A stretch of DNA of 56,924 nucleotides. Origin: JAHDBG01 sp963922315 (lineage in GTDB: Bacteria > Pseudomonadota > Gammaproteobacteria > Chromatiales > Chromatiaceae). Shown here in pieces: positions 26,101-34,671 of this stretch (positions are counted from its first letter, which is position 1; every line of letters starts with the position of its first letter). The notes below the pieces were generated by a model that saw nothing but the letters and a program-made list of their open reading frames with translations, was not told the DNA's origin and searched no databases. Made by a program: the position numbers and the translations under genes. The stretch covers positions 1-56,924 of the forward strand of contig CAWUID010000008.1 of assembly GCA_963922315.1 (NCBI GenBank), written 5' to 3'.

Positions 26101-28257
26101 GGATGGGCCGTTGAAGGTTACGCTTTCCCAGGCATCCAGGTTGAAAGTCGCAAAACTGTGAAATAAGTTGTTACCTTGAATCATGCCCCAGTCTGCAGGT
26201 ATCTGGTAATCAGAACCCTCAGGTCGTTGTTCTGTACCTGAGCTATCGTGCACAATAATATTCTGGCGGCTGAAATAACCTGCACCGGACAGGATTCGCA
26301 GCATACTATCACTGGCCGCAGATCCGTTAACCTGTAATGCAGGTGTATCAAGCTGAATGGTACCGTGTGTCTGATTGGCTGTTCTGGCCTGAGCCGTCAG
26401 CATGGCCTGCGGTTGTTCATGCCATGCTTCGAGTCGTTGTGTTGCCTGTAAATGGATGTTTCCGGGCTGCCCCGAAAGATTTGATAGATTTTCGGGTTCA
26501 GGTTGCGAACTGGTGTGTAGCCCTGTCTCATGTTCAGCGTTGCGAGTATCCAGGTATATGTCAGGCGCTTGTAGTTGAATATCACCAGCATGGCCCGTAT
26601 GGGTCGCGCGCGTATCCAATAAACTGCGTATCAGGCTGAGTTCAGCTTGTGCGTTCAGTTCAATGCCGAGTCCTGGTTGTGTTCCTTCAGTACGTGCAGC
26701 CAGAGTACTGTTTTGCAGTGTGATCTGGTGGCCTGTGATATTGATATGGCCACCACCCGGGCCATCCACGTCAAGTGTACTGTCAGTTAAGATGACAGGG
26801 GCCTGTTGGTTAATACTAGTTGTGATGGTACCTGCTGTGCCTGGTTGTACCTCTCCTGATGAGGCGGTACCAACCAGGTTTATGATGCCGTCAGGTGCCT
26901 GAAGCCTGGTGTTTTCTGTTAACGAGATTTCGCCACCAACCAGATGTATTGCCTGGTCGAGGTCGACACTGAGTTGACTGCCCTGAATTTGAATGGCGCC
27001 GGTGGCCATATCAGTAAAGCCGAAGGCAGCAGGTGCTGTGGTGCTGAAGACAGGTGTTTGCGTTGTATCAGCATACAGTCGGGTATTATCTGTAAAGCGC
27101 AGATAATCTGCGGTACTCAGATGCAAAGCACCAGCAAGATCTAAGGTTGCGTTTTCCCCGAACATAATGCCCGAAGGGTTGATCAGCCAGACATCTGCTC
27201 CCTCGATCTCACTGCGTAGTTTTCCATCAATCACAGAAGCAGGTCCTTGTACCTGTGCGATAACATGCCGGATATCATCAGGGCCGCTGAAGATTGCTTG
27301 TCCCCGGGACTCAAGGTTAAATAGAGAAAAGTTGTGAAATAAATTGTTACCTTGCTGGCGGCCCCACTCCGGAAGAATATGGTAATTTGGCCCGTTTGGT
27401 TGTTGTTGGTTGCCTGAGTTGTTCTGCAAAAGGATATTTTGTTGTCTGAAGAAACCGATACCTGATGTTGTATGGAATACACTTGCAGCAGCACCATTAA
27501 CACGTAATTTAGGTGTGTCTACCAGGATGGTACCTGGTGCTGTAGCGGCTTGTGCGGTTAACGCAGGTTGTGCCATATGGGGTTGTAAAACCTGAATCTG
27601 TTCGGTAGCCTGTAATTGAATAGTACCGGCCTGGCCTGGTGTGGGTGTGCTGAGTACACGACTTAATGTTAATTCTGTGTTTTGTATGTCCAGTGCCAGT
27701 GCCATTGATGTATCGACGACTATATCTGATGGGTTATCACCAGAAGTGAAGGACTGGTTTCCGGCGCGGATTGACCAGTTCTTAAGCTGACCTGATGCAA
27801 GCGGATAATCTGGAAAGTAGTTGTAATTATCGTCTTGTATGGTTAGTTGCCAGGTGCCATCCAGACTTTCACCCTCCAGGTTCTCATAAGATGTTTGTGG
27901 TCGAAACGCCCCGTCAGAGAGGCGGGTATAATAATCAAGAGAGGTATTACTGCCTTCAGAAAATGTTATATTATGGAATTGGTCATATTCACTATAATAG
28001 CTGCCGGTATCGTTAAACAATGCAATTTCAGTTCCTTTCGGGCTGGTTAATATTGCACTTAATCCCCATGAGTGAGGATATTGAATCTCCAGTTCAAGAG
28101 CGAACTCTTTGCCTATATGAACAGTAGGTTCGGTAATAGCAGTAGAGTCACTATGTAATCCGGTGTCACTATCGGCATCGCGAATATCTAATGTGATGTA
28201 AGGTGCTTGTAATTGTATATCGCCCGCATTGCCTTCATGTTCTGTCCGTGTATCCAC
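23110..28257 (-). pseudogene. TpsA adhesin, part downstream of in-frame TGA
   Basis: This 1715-codon frame is in the same reading frame as the 5' part and is separated from it only by a TGA at 28264-28266; together they make one 2569-codon gene from 30819. It contains a P-domain-like segment (about residues 45-168, with LTSPKGTEIALFND and GESLDGTWQL), two further TPS-like modules (about 290-425 and 685-815, each with WLINP..I.FG and GALHLSTADY), and then about 850 residues of beta-helix repeats rich in G-G-I-L-A and N. The GTG at 28255 is not a likely real start: no ribosome site, and the sequence is mid-repeat. The C-terminus (NQQAVDAGR) has no anchor. Without readthrough this part is not made. 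Confidence 0.75.
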
Positions 28258-28263
28258 TAAACT

Positions 28264-30819
28264 TCATGTCAGGTTTATTTTGGTTTGTGCCTGCAGTGTG
28301 ATACCGAGCCCGGAATCGGTTCCTTTGGTGCGTGCAGAAAGTATGCTGTCTTCAACGGTGAGCTGATCACCGACTATGCTGATGCGACCGCCGCCAGTGC
28401 CATCTGTTATTAACCGGCTTTTGGTGAGTGTTACTGGTGCATGTTGAACGGAGGTGTCAATGACATTATCTGTCGGGTGTAGTGACACTTCTGTTGCTGA
28501 AGCGACACCGACTAAATTAATATGACCGCTTTCTGTCTGAAGGACTGCATTATCTATCTTAATCTCACCACCGATCAGGCTGATTGCTTTGTCGGTACCA
28601 GGATCAAGTGTTACCCCTCGGAGTTGTATAGCGCCTGCCTGGTGATTTGAAAAACCTAAAATAGCAGGTGTTGTGGTACTGAGTGCCGAGGGTTGTGCTG
28701 TATTAACATCCCATTGAGTGCCGTCTGTAAATTTTACATAATCTGCTGTACTCAGGTGTAATGCACCACCAAGTTCCAGGCTTGCGGCTTCACCTAATAT
28801 AATACCTGCCGGATTGATCAACCACAGATCAGATTCAGGAATCTGATTGTACAGTTTGCCATTCAGAGTTGAGGGCGCGCCCTGTACCCTGGTGATAATA
28901 TGTTGAACATTACTCGGACCACTGAATGTGGCACTTTCCCAGTCAGCTAAATTAAATTCCGAGAAGCTATGAAATAAATTAGTTCCCTGAATTTTTCCTA
29001 CTTCTGCTGGTATCTGGTAATCAGGTCCTGTTAAATTCCGGGTACTCCCTGTGCTGTCTTTTAGTACAAGGTTATTTCTTTCAAAGTGGCCTATACCTTG
29101 CTCTAACCGAAAAGCACTTTGCCTGGCAGGAGCACCATTCACACGAAGCTCAGGAGTCTCCAGTTGCACAATACCGTGCATCTGATCTGCCGGTGCCTGT
29201 GCATTTATTATGCTGGCAGGTGCATCCTGCCAGACCTGAATCTGCTGTGTCGCTTGTAACCTTATGGAGCCTGCCTGTCCCTGAGGCATTGGTTCACCGA
29301 TAATCAGTCCTGTGTCTTGTATAACCAGATTTGAATATGTTGTGTTGTGGTCAACGATATTCAGGAGCATATCCTCTGCAGGAAACCGTTTATTAGCTAC
29401 GATGCTCCAATACTGAAGTTGGCCAGGATTACCTGATACAGTATCCGTTATTGCTAATTGCCAGGTACCGTCTAATGCTTCACCATGGAGTGTGTTAAAA
29501 GAGTCTTCGGGATGATATGTTCCCAGGAACGGAGCATTCCCTGTGCGAATATCTTCTCCCCAATCCTGAAAAGTTGTTCCGACAAAATGATCACCAGTGC
29601 CTCCAACCTGATTAAATAGTGTTAGTTCAGTGCCGGCAGGGCTGGTCAATGTCGCAATCAGATCATCTACAGAGGTATGTTGTATATCAAGTTCAAGTTC
29701 TAATCCAAGATTAGTCTGCCATGAAGAGTGTGATGAATAACTCTGCAATCCCATATCTCGTGATGATGCATATGAGTCTGGCGATTTCCGGGCATCTAAA
29801 ATAATCTGCGGTGCCTGCAGGCTGATATCTCCTGCGCTGCCTGAAGATTTGTTTGCAGTACTGACCAGGGTGCGGGTCAGGTGTAATTGAGTCTGGGCCT
29901 GTAACTCAATGCCTTGTCCTGATTCAGGGCCCTCATTAGCCGCATATATCAGGCTGTCTTCGATTATGACATGGTCGCCATTAATGTGGATGTGTCCACT
30001 ACCAATAGTCTGAAGGCGCCCATTATTCAGCCTAACAGTGGAGGTTGCAGATAAAGTACCGTTTTCAATAGTGATGTCAGCAAGCTGGGTTGGATACTGT
30101 GTTGTTGCACCTTTTGATGAAATCGGGACTTCTCCTTTTGCAGCTACACCAACGATATTAATATTGCCACCTGGTGCAGAGAACTGAGCTCCTGATGCAT
30201 AGATATCATCTGGTTTGGGCTTAATCTGAATCTTGCCACCAATCAAGCTGGTTGCTTTTTCTGTTGAAGAAAACCCCAAACTTAGATTGCTTCCTTCAAC
30301 CTGAATAGGGCCGACTTGATTATCCAGGAAGCCGAATGCCTCTGGAGCAGCCACGGTCAAAGTAACATTGTGATTCGGGTCAGCGTAGATCCGATTGCCA
30401 TCTGCAGATATTACATAATCAGCCGTGCTGTCGTGAAAAGCACCACCAACGTCTAAATGTGCATTCTTACCAAATACCATACCATTCGGGTTGATCAGAT
30501 AGATATCGGCTTCACTGGTGGTACTTTTGATTTTGCCATCTATCCAGCTATCGTTGTTTCCTGTTACCCGGCTGATGATATGTTGCGTGTCTGGAGCCGC
30601 GCGAAAATCGGCAGTTTGTCCGGTTTCTACATTAAACTCCCGGAAGCTATGCAGCAGGTTGCCAGAGTTTCCGGTACCCCCTTGAATCACAAAGCTGGAG
30701 CCTAGTTGAGTGAGCTGAGTGCCCGCCGTATTGTCGGCGATCAGGCCACCACCCGGAGCGGCCTGTAGTGCACTGATGAATAGTATATTAATGATTGGTA
30801 TGAAGATTCTGGTGTGCAT
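28264..30819 (-). CDS. TpsA-type filamentous haemagglutinin, N-terminal part
   Basis: From ATG 30819 the frame gives 851 residues, starting with a signal peptide (MHTRIFIPIINILFISALQA, then APGGG). A TPS/haemagglutination-activity domain (about 25-190) has the family marks LLHSFREFNVETGQ, INPNGMVFGKNAHLDVGG and GGAFHDSTADY. A P-domain-like segment (about 370-478, LTSPAGTELTLFN and GEALDGTWQLAITD) and a second TPS-like module (about 598-730, NLFHSFSEFNL, WLINPAGIILG) follow. The frame then stops at TGA 28264-28266, where aligned internal repeats have arginine. TpsA proteins are secreted through a TpsB outer-membrane pore; no TpsB gene is nearby. An in-frame ATG upstream (30885) lies in a dispersed repeat and is rejected. 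Confidence 0.8.
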   Translation of the reverse strand: MHTRIFIPIINILFISALQAAPGGGLIADNTAGTQLTQLGSSFVIQGGTGNSGNLLHSFREFNVETGQTADFRAAPDTQHIISRVTGNNDSWIDGKIKSTTSEADIYLINPNGMVFGKNAHLDVGGAFHDSTADYVISADGNRIYADPNHNVTLTVAAPEAFGFLDNQVGPIQVEGSNLSLGFSSTEKATSLIGGKIQIKPKPDDIYASGAQFSAPGGNINIVGVAAKGEVPISSKGATTQYPTQLADITIENGTLSATSTVRLNNGRLQTIGSGHIHINGDHVIIEDSLIYAANEGPESGQGIELQAQTQLHLTRTLVSTANKSSGSAGDISLQAPQIILDARKSPDSYASSRDMGLQSYSSHSSWQTNLGLELELDIQHTSVDDLIATLTSPAGTELTLFNQVGGTGDHFVGTTFQDWGEDIRTGNAPFLGTYHPEDSFNTLHGEALDGTWQLAITDTVSGNPGQLQYWSIVANKRFPAEDMLLNIVDHNTTYSNLVIQDTGLIIGEPMPQGQAGSIRLQATQQIQVWQDAPASIINAQAPADQMHGIVQLETPELRVNGAPARQSAFRLEQGIGHFERNNLVLKDSTGSTRNLTGPDYQIPAEVGKIQGTNLFHSFSEFNLADWESATFSGPSNVQHIITRVQGAPSTLNGKLYNQIPESDLWLINPAGIILGEAASLELGGALHLSTADYVKFTDGTQWDVNTAQPSALSTTTPAILGFSNHQAGAIQLRGVTLDPGTDKAISLIGGEIKIDNAVLQTESGHINLVGVASATEVSLHPTDNVIDTSVQHAPVTLTKSRLITDGTGGGRISIVGDQLTVEDSILSARTKGTDSGLGITLQAQTKINLT

Positions 30820-30828
30820 GGTGTTATC

Positions 30829-30960
30829 TTTATTCTTGAAATACTCCGCCGCTTGCCGCGGGGACAAAACCATGGGGGTTTCCAAAGGGGGAGAGGCGTA
30901 GTTCTCGCCCCTTTGGTCGCAGGCGAGGTTTCATACCTCGCCTGCGATTTAAATTTGATT
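30829..30960 (-). repeat. Three-hairpin repeat, copy 2 (ftsW-adhesin spacer)
   Basis: This repeat fills the whole gap from the ftsW stop to 10 bp before the adhesin start. On the plus strand it holds CCGC-CCGCGG-type dyad DNA near 30848-30862, a hairpin with arms CCAAAGGGG (about 30882) and CCCCTTTGG (about 30908), and a perfect 12-bp stem TCGCAGGCGAGG-TTTCATA-CCTCGCCTGCGA (30917-30947). It matches copy 3 (33851-33985) along its full length with few differences. No coding function is seen; its function is unknown. Confidence 0.85.
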
Positions 30961-32063
30961 TATATTGTGTTTTCCCGATGTAGCCGGAGCAGAATACCAC
31001 TTGCGATCAGACAGACGATCAGGCTGTTACCGCCGAAGCTGAGAAATGGCAATGTCAGTCCTTTGGTTGGCAGGGCACCCAGATTGACGCCGATGTTCAG
31101 GAATGCCTGGGTGCCGAGACATAGTCCAAGCCCGTAGGCCAGATAGGCAGCATGTAATGCACTCCGGGCTTGTGCTGCTCGCCCAATGACAAATGTGCGC
31201 CACAGTAACAGGCTGAACAGGCCGATGATCGTCAGTGTGCCGAGTAGCCCCAGCTCTTCACCGATCACCGCGAGCATAAAATCGGTATGTGCCTCTGGCA
31301 GATGAAAATGTTTCTGGATGCTGTTGCCCAAACCAACGCCAAACAGGCCGCCACGACCGAATGCAACCAGCGCCTGCACCAGTTGATATCCTCCCTTGGT
31401 GGCGTATTGCCAGGGGTCTGTAAAGCTGACCAGCCGATCTATCCGGTAATCTGCAGCCAGAATTAACATCGCCAGTGCTGCCACGGCGATCAGGCCAGGC
31501 AGGATGAAATGGCGTAAGCGTGCGCCTGCCAGAAATAACAAAGCAAAGGTCAGGAATAACAGCACCGCGACAGTGCCGAAATCTGGTTGCAGTGCGATCA
31601 GACCACAGGGAATCAGTAACATCAGAAAGGGTTTGCTGAACCCCCACAGGCTGGATTCCACTTCAGTCTGACGGCGTGCCAGATAGCTGGCCAGATACAG
31701 CACGGCAAATAATTTCATCAATTCAGCAGGTTGCACCCGGAACAATGGCAGGGCCAGCCAGCGTCGGGCGCCATTCACTTTATGGCCCAGATCGGGTAAC
31801 CAGATCAGTCCGAGCAGGATCAGTCCGATGCTATATAACCAGATGCTGCCTTTATCCCACCAATGCACGGGCACTTGATAAGCCAGCGTTGCCAGCAACA
31901 AACCCAGCCCGAGTGCCATGCTGTGTCGCTGCAGATATGACCAGGGTGCCGTTGCGTGAATATGCAGCGAGCTGGAAGCCACCATTACTACACCGAAGCT
32001 AAGTAACAACAGCAGAGTGATACACAACACCCAGTCCAGCTGGGCTGTTGCGGTCTGCTTCAT
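30960..32063 (-). CDS. ftsW: Lipid II polymerase FtsW
   Basis: The 367-residue SEDS protein has about ten transmembrane helices and polymerises septal peptidoglycan with FtsI. Family marks include VNGARRWLALPLFRVQPAE (about 96-114), ALQPDFGT (about 158), and in the second half EAHTDFMLAVIGEELGLLG (about 258) and LPTKGLTLPFLSFGGNSL (about 330). It is coupled to murD by a 4-bp overlap. Its stop codon coincides with the edge of the three-hairpin repeat. murG, its usual partner, is displaced by the 7.7-kb adhesin gene. Confidence 0.96.
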   Translation of the reverse strand: MKQTATAQLDWVLCITLLLLLSFGVVMVASSSLHIHATAPWSYLQRHSMALGLGLLLATLAYQVPVHWWDKGSIWLYSIGLILLGLIWLPDLGHKVNGARRWLALPLFRVQPAELMKLFAVLYLASYLARRQTEVESSLWGFSKPFLMLLIPCGLIALQPDFGTVAVLLFLTFALLFLAGARLRHFILPGLIAVAALAMLILAADYRIDRLVSFTDPWQYATKGGYQLVQALVAFGRGGLFGVGLGNSIQKHFHLPEAHTDFMLAVIGEELGLLGTLTIIGLFSLLLWRTFVIGRAAQARSALHAAYLAYGLGLCLGTQAFLNIGVNLGALPTKGLTLPFLSFGGNSLIVCLIASGILLRLHRENTI

Positions 32064-33415
32064 ATCAGTTGTTGTACCCGATGACGAAAGTGTTCGCCGC
32101 GTGCAGCGAAACCGGAAAACTGATCAAAACTGGCGCAGGCAGGCGACAGCAGGACATGGTCGCCCTGTTGTGCCAGCCGGGCGGCCTGAGTGACGGCTGC
32201 ACTCAGATTTTCTGCCGCTACTTGTATGCAGTTATCAGGAATATGCGGCGCAATCTGTGCCTGATCCTGTCCGAACAACACGACTGCACGAGCGCAACGT
32301 GCCAGTACGGGGGTGAGTGGGGCAAAATCAGCTGATTTGCTTTGTCCGCCGAGCAGTACCACGGCGCGTCCGCCATTTGTCTGATGCAGCCCATCCAGCG
32401 CGGCAATTGTCGCGCCGACATTGGTGGCCTTGCTGTCGTTATACCAGCATACACCCTCTATTTCAGAGACAAATTCAGTCCGGTGTGGTAAGCCCGGAAA
32501 AGTGCGCAACACGTCGCATAAGGTTGTCAGTGACAGGCCCAGCGCGGAACCGATCGCGAGGCTTGCCAGAGCATTTGCCTGATTGTGTCGGCCGGCGATG
32601 CGCAGATCGGCTGTCCGTATCAGGTGTTCCGGGCCGCGACATAACCAGTCCACGCTGTCCACACAACGCACTCCAAAATCACTTGTTGTGGCTGGTTTGC
32701 TGAGCGAAAACAACCGGCGCTGACCAGATATCGGCATTGCCATCACTTGTGGATCATCTGCATTCAGCACTGCTGTGCTTGCGTTACGCAGGGCGATGGC
32801 CTTCGCCGCAGCATAAGATGCCATATTACCGTGCCAGTCCAGATGGTCGGCCGACAGGTTCAGCACTGTTGCGACCTGAGCGCACAGCGAGTGGGTGCTG
32901 GCAAGCTGAAAACTGGATAATTCCAGTACATAGAGCTGTGCTGACTGTGTCAGTAACTGTAGGGCCGGTGTGCCCAGGTTGCCGCCGACGGCCACAGAAA
33001 TACCGCTGGCGCGTGCCATTTCACCCACCAGCGTGGTGACAGTGCTTTTGCCGTTCGAACCGGTGATTGCGACGACGGGTGCACGTACTGCCTGTGCAAA
33101 TAATTCAATATCGCTGACCACCGACACACCACGTGTTAGTGCGCTCTGAATTTGTGGTGTGCTGAGTGGCACACCTGGACTGACTACCAGTCGATCTGCT
33201 CGCTCAAACACCTGATCAGTAAACGGGCCAGTAAACACCGGGACGTCGGCATACTGCTCTCGTAGTTGCGCTAATAAAGGTGGGTGGTCGCGCGAATCGG
33301 CGACGGCTACTGGCTGGCCTTGCGCCACCAGATGCTGCACGACTGACCAGCCGGTTGCACCCAGGCCAACCACGAGTGTATGGCGAAAATGATGTGCTTT
33401 AGTCTGATTATTCAT
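32060..33415 (-). CDS. murD: UDP-MurNAc-L-alanine--D-glutamate ligase MurD
   Basis: The 451-residue Mur ligase adds D-Glu. It has the N-terminal UDP-binding fold (TLVVGLGATGWSVVQHL, 13-29), ATP loop ITGSNGKSTVTTLVGEM (about 115), the LNLSADHLDWH segment (about 185), and the C-terminal NDSKATNVGAT (about 310) and LLGGQSKSADF (about 342). The first ATG gives the expected length. It overlaps ftsW by 4 bp. Upstream the cluster is broken by a GST pseudogene, a hairpin repeat and a DUF2442/DUF4160 pair before mraY. Confidence 0.96.
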   Translation of the reverse strand: MNNQTKAHHFRHTLVVGLGATGWSVVQHLVAQGQPVAVADSRDHPPLLAQLREQYADVPVFTGPFTDQVFERADRLVVSPGVPLSTPQIQSALTRGVSVVSDIELFAQAVRAPVVAITGSNGKSTVTTLVGEMARASGISVAVGGNLGTPALQLLTQSAQLYVLELSSFQLASTHSLCAQVATVLNLSADHLDWHGNMASYAAAKAIALRNASTAVLNADDPQVMAMPISGQRRLFSLSKPATTSDFGVRCVDSVDWLCRGPEHLIRTADLRIAGRHNQANALASLAIGSALGLSLTTLCDVLRTFPGLPHRTEFVSEIEGVCWYNDSKATNVGATIAALDGLHQTNGGRAVVLLGGQSKSADFAPLTPVLARCARAVVLFGQDQAQIAPHIPDNCIQVAAENLSAAVTQAARLAQQGDHVLLSPACASFDQFSGFAARGEHFRHRVQQLI

Positions 33416-33462
33416 GTGTTTTCTGTTTATTTGAGCAAATTGTCAGGCTATTTTTTTACTTT

Positions 33463-33850
33463 TGAGGTGCCTGTTGTGCTCAAGGTGGTCAGTTTCAAAA
33501 TATGTTCTTTATGTACAACGAGTAACAGCTGCTCTGGAAGCGCGCGTTGCTACATAAAGTGGAATACGTCAGCCTGAGTATCTGCCGGACTGGTTTATGA
33601 GAGTTTCATCTAATGCACAGGTGTCACTTTTGGTTACAGGTGACGGGATGGTTCTTTTTGAGTCGGATGCCATCATGGAATATCTGATCCACTACAACAG
33701 GGTGTTGCTCCGGAACAACATGCGATTGAGCAGACTGAGTGTTACCAGACAAGTCAACATTATCTGGTGCAGCGCAGCGCGATGCATAGTCCGGATTTGG
33801 TCTTGCTGAAAAGTCGGTATCAGAAGATTTTACAACAGAGTTTGCAGGTT
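33463..33850 (+). pseudogene. Glutathione S-transferase gene, multiply frameshifted
   Basis: Successive plus-strand frames read as pieces of one GST-like protein: KVVSFKICSL, then VQRVTAALEAR, then HKVEYVSL, then PDWFMRVSSNAQVSLLV and FESDAIMEYL (thioredoxin-fold domain), then APEQHAIEQTE and LLKSRYQKILQQSLQ (helical domain). At least three frameshifts and one stop separate them. The helical domain is cut off where the three-hairpin repeat copy 3 begins at 33851. It lies opposite to the dcw genes. The fold call rests on the F-E-S-D-A-I motif and the flanking pattern. Confidence 0.7.
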
Positions 33851-33985
33851 TTTATTCTTGTAAATACCCTGCCGCTTGCGGCGGGGACAAAATCATGGGG
33901 GGGTTTCTAGAGGGGGAGAGGCGTAGCTCTCGCCCCTTTGGTCGCAGGCGAGGTTTCATACCTCGCCTGCGATTTGAATTTGATT
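33851..33985 (-). repeat. Three-hairpin repeat, copy 3 (near mraY-murD gap)
   Basis: This is the fullest copy. Hairpins on the plus strand: CCCTGCCGC-TT-GCGGCGGGG (33867-33886); GGGGGAGAG-GCGTAG-CTCTCGCCCC (about 33912-33937); and a perfect 12-bp stem TCGCAGGCGAGG-TTTCATA-CCTCGCCTGCGA (33942-33972). It has the same orientation as copies 1 and 2. Bases 33986-34128 beyond it show no gene. Confidence 0.85.
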
Positions 33986-34128
33986 TTTTCTCAGGAAGCT
34001 GACTTGGGAAAAGGTAGAAACTGTGTGACAGAATCGCTGGATAGTTGCGGATCATCTGGTTTTTGTGGTTAATTATATGTCCGGAGCTCAGTTTCTGCCT
34101 GGGTCAGGAAATTGCTCATTTGAGTAGA

Positions 34129-34368
34129 TCACTCACGAATTTCCTGCATTTTATGGGCAATAGTATCAGCACTGAAGTCATGACCTTGTGGCCAGCAGAT
34201 ACCACAAAAATTGATCTTCACTAACTTCAGATATTCTATATTTTTCAGTTGGCCAAAAATGCCTTTGTCTGTGTAGGGGGAGACATCAAAATAACCTTTG
34301 CGTCCATCACTCAGTTCCACAAATAACTGTAAGTTTTTATGGTAGGCTGCCTGTTTTACTTTTAACAT
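34129..34368 (-). CDS. DUF2442-family protein
   Basis: The 79-residue protein fits the small DUF2442 family: AAYHKNLQLFVELSDGRKGYFDVSPYTDKGIFGQLKN, then VKINFCGICWPQGHDFSADTIAHKM, which is the family's (I/V)-W-P-G-D-x-(A/S)-D/E-T-(I/L) end. Its molecular role is unknown; such genes are frequent partners of DUF4160 genes, as here, 7 bp after one. The pair may be a toxin-antitoxin-like module. It is transcribed in the dcw direction after mraY. Confidence 0.82.
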   Translation of the reverse strand: MLKVKQAAYHKNLQLFVELSDGRKGYFDVSPYTDKGIFGQLKNIEYLKLVKINFCGICWPQGHDFSADTIAHKMQEIRE

Positions 34369-34375
34369 AGTGATG

Positions 34376-34645
34376 TTACTTTAAGGGTGATATTTTGAAC
34401 GGTTCTTTTCCTGAAGAAGCAAGTTTCCAGTTAGCCAATAATTCATCTTCATGAATAGATATCCAGGCTTGTACCATTCTAAGTTTCTTTTTAGGCAAGT
34501 GGCCACTTAATACCTCTCCATCTTCAATAGATAAGGCGGCTGAATATTCCCCATATTCAGCATGCAAGTGTGGCTTGTGGTGTTTTTCTGTATCGAAAAA
34601 ATATATATAGATTATGATGCCATAAAACATAGATATTGCAGGCAT
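34376..34645 (-). CDS. DUF4160-family protein
   Basis: The 89-residue protein matches DUF4160: MPAISMFYGIIIYIYFFDTEKHHKPHLHAEYGEYSAALSIEDG, with the histidine cluster KHHKPHLHAEYGE, then SGHLPKKKLRMVQAWISIHEDELLANW. The family is widespread and functionally uncharacterised, usually encoded with DUF2442. It begins 26 bp after the mraY stop, so it could be cotranscribed with mraY. Confidence 0.87.
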   Translation of the reverse strand: MPAISMFYGIIIYIYFFDTEKHHKPHLHAEYGEYSAALSIEDGEVLSGHLPKKKLRMVQAWISIHEDELLANWKLASSGKEPFKISPLK

Positions 34646-34671
34646 ATAATCTCCTGTTTCTGGAGTCTCCG

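Noticed and set aside
30820..30885. Upstream start (ATG 30885) of the adhesin gene
   Set aside because: The extra 22 codons lie in the dispersed repeat, and copy 3 encodes a similar peptide with no adhesin after it. ATG 30819 begins a proper signal peptide.
30917..30947. The 12-bp stem as a rho-independent terminator of ftsW
   Set aside because: On the transcribed minus strand the stem is followed by GACCAAAGGG, not by a U-run. The T-rich side is on the opposite strand.
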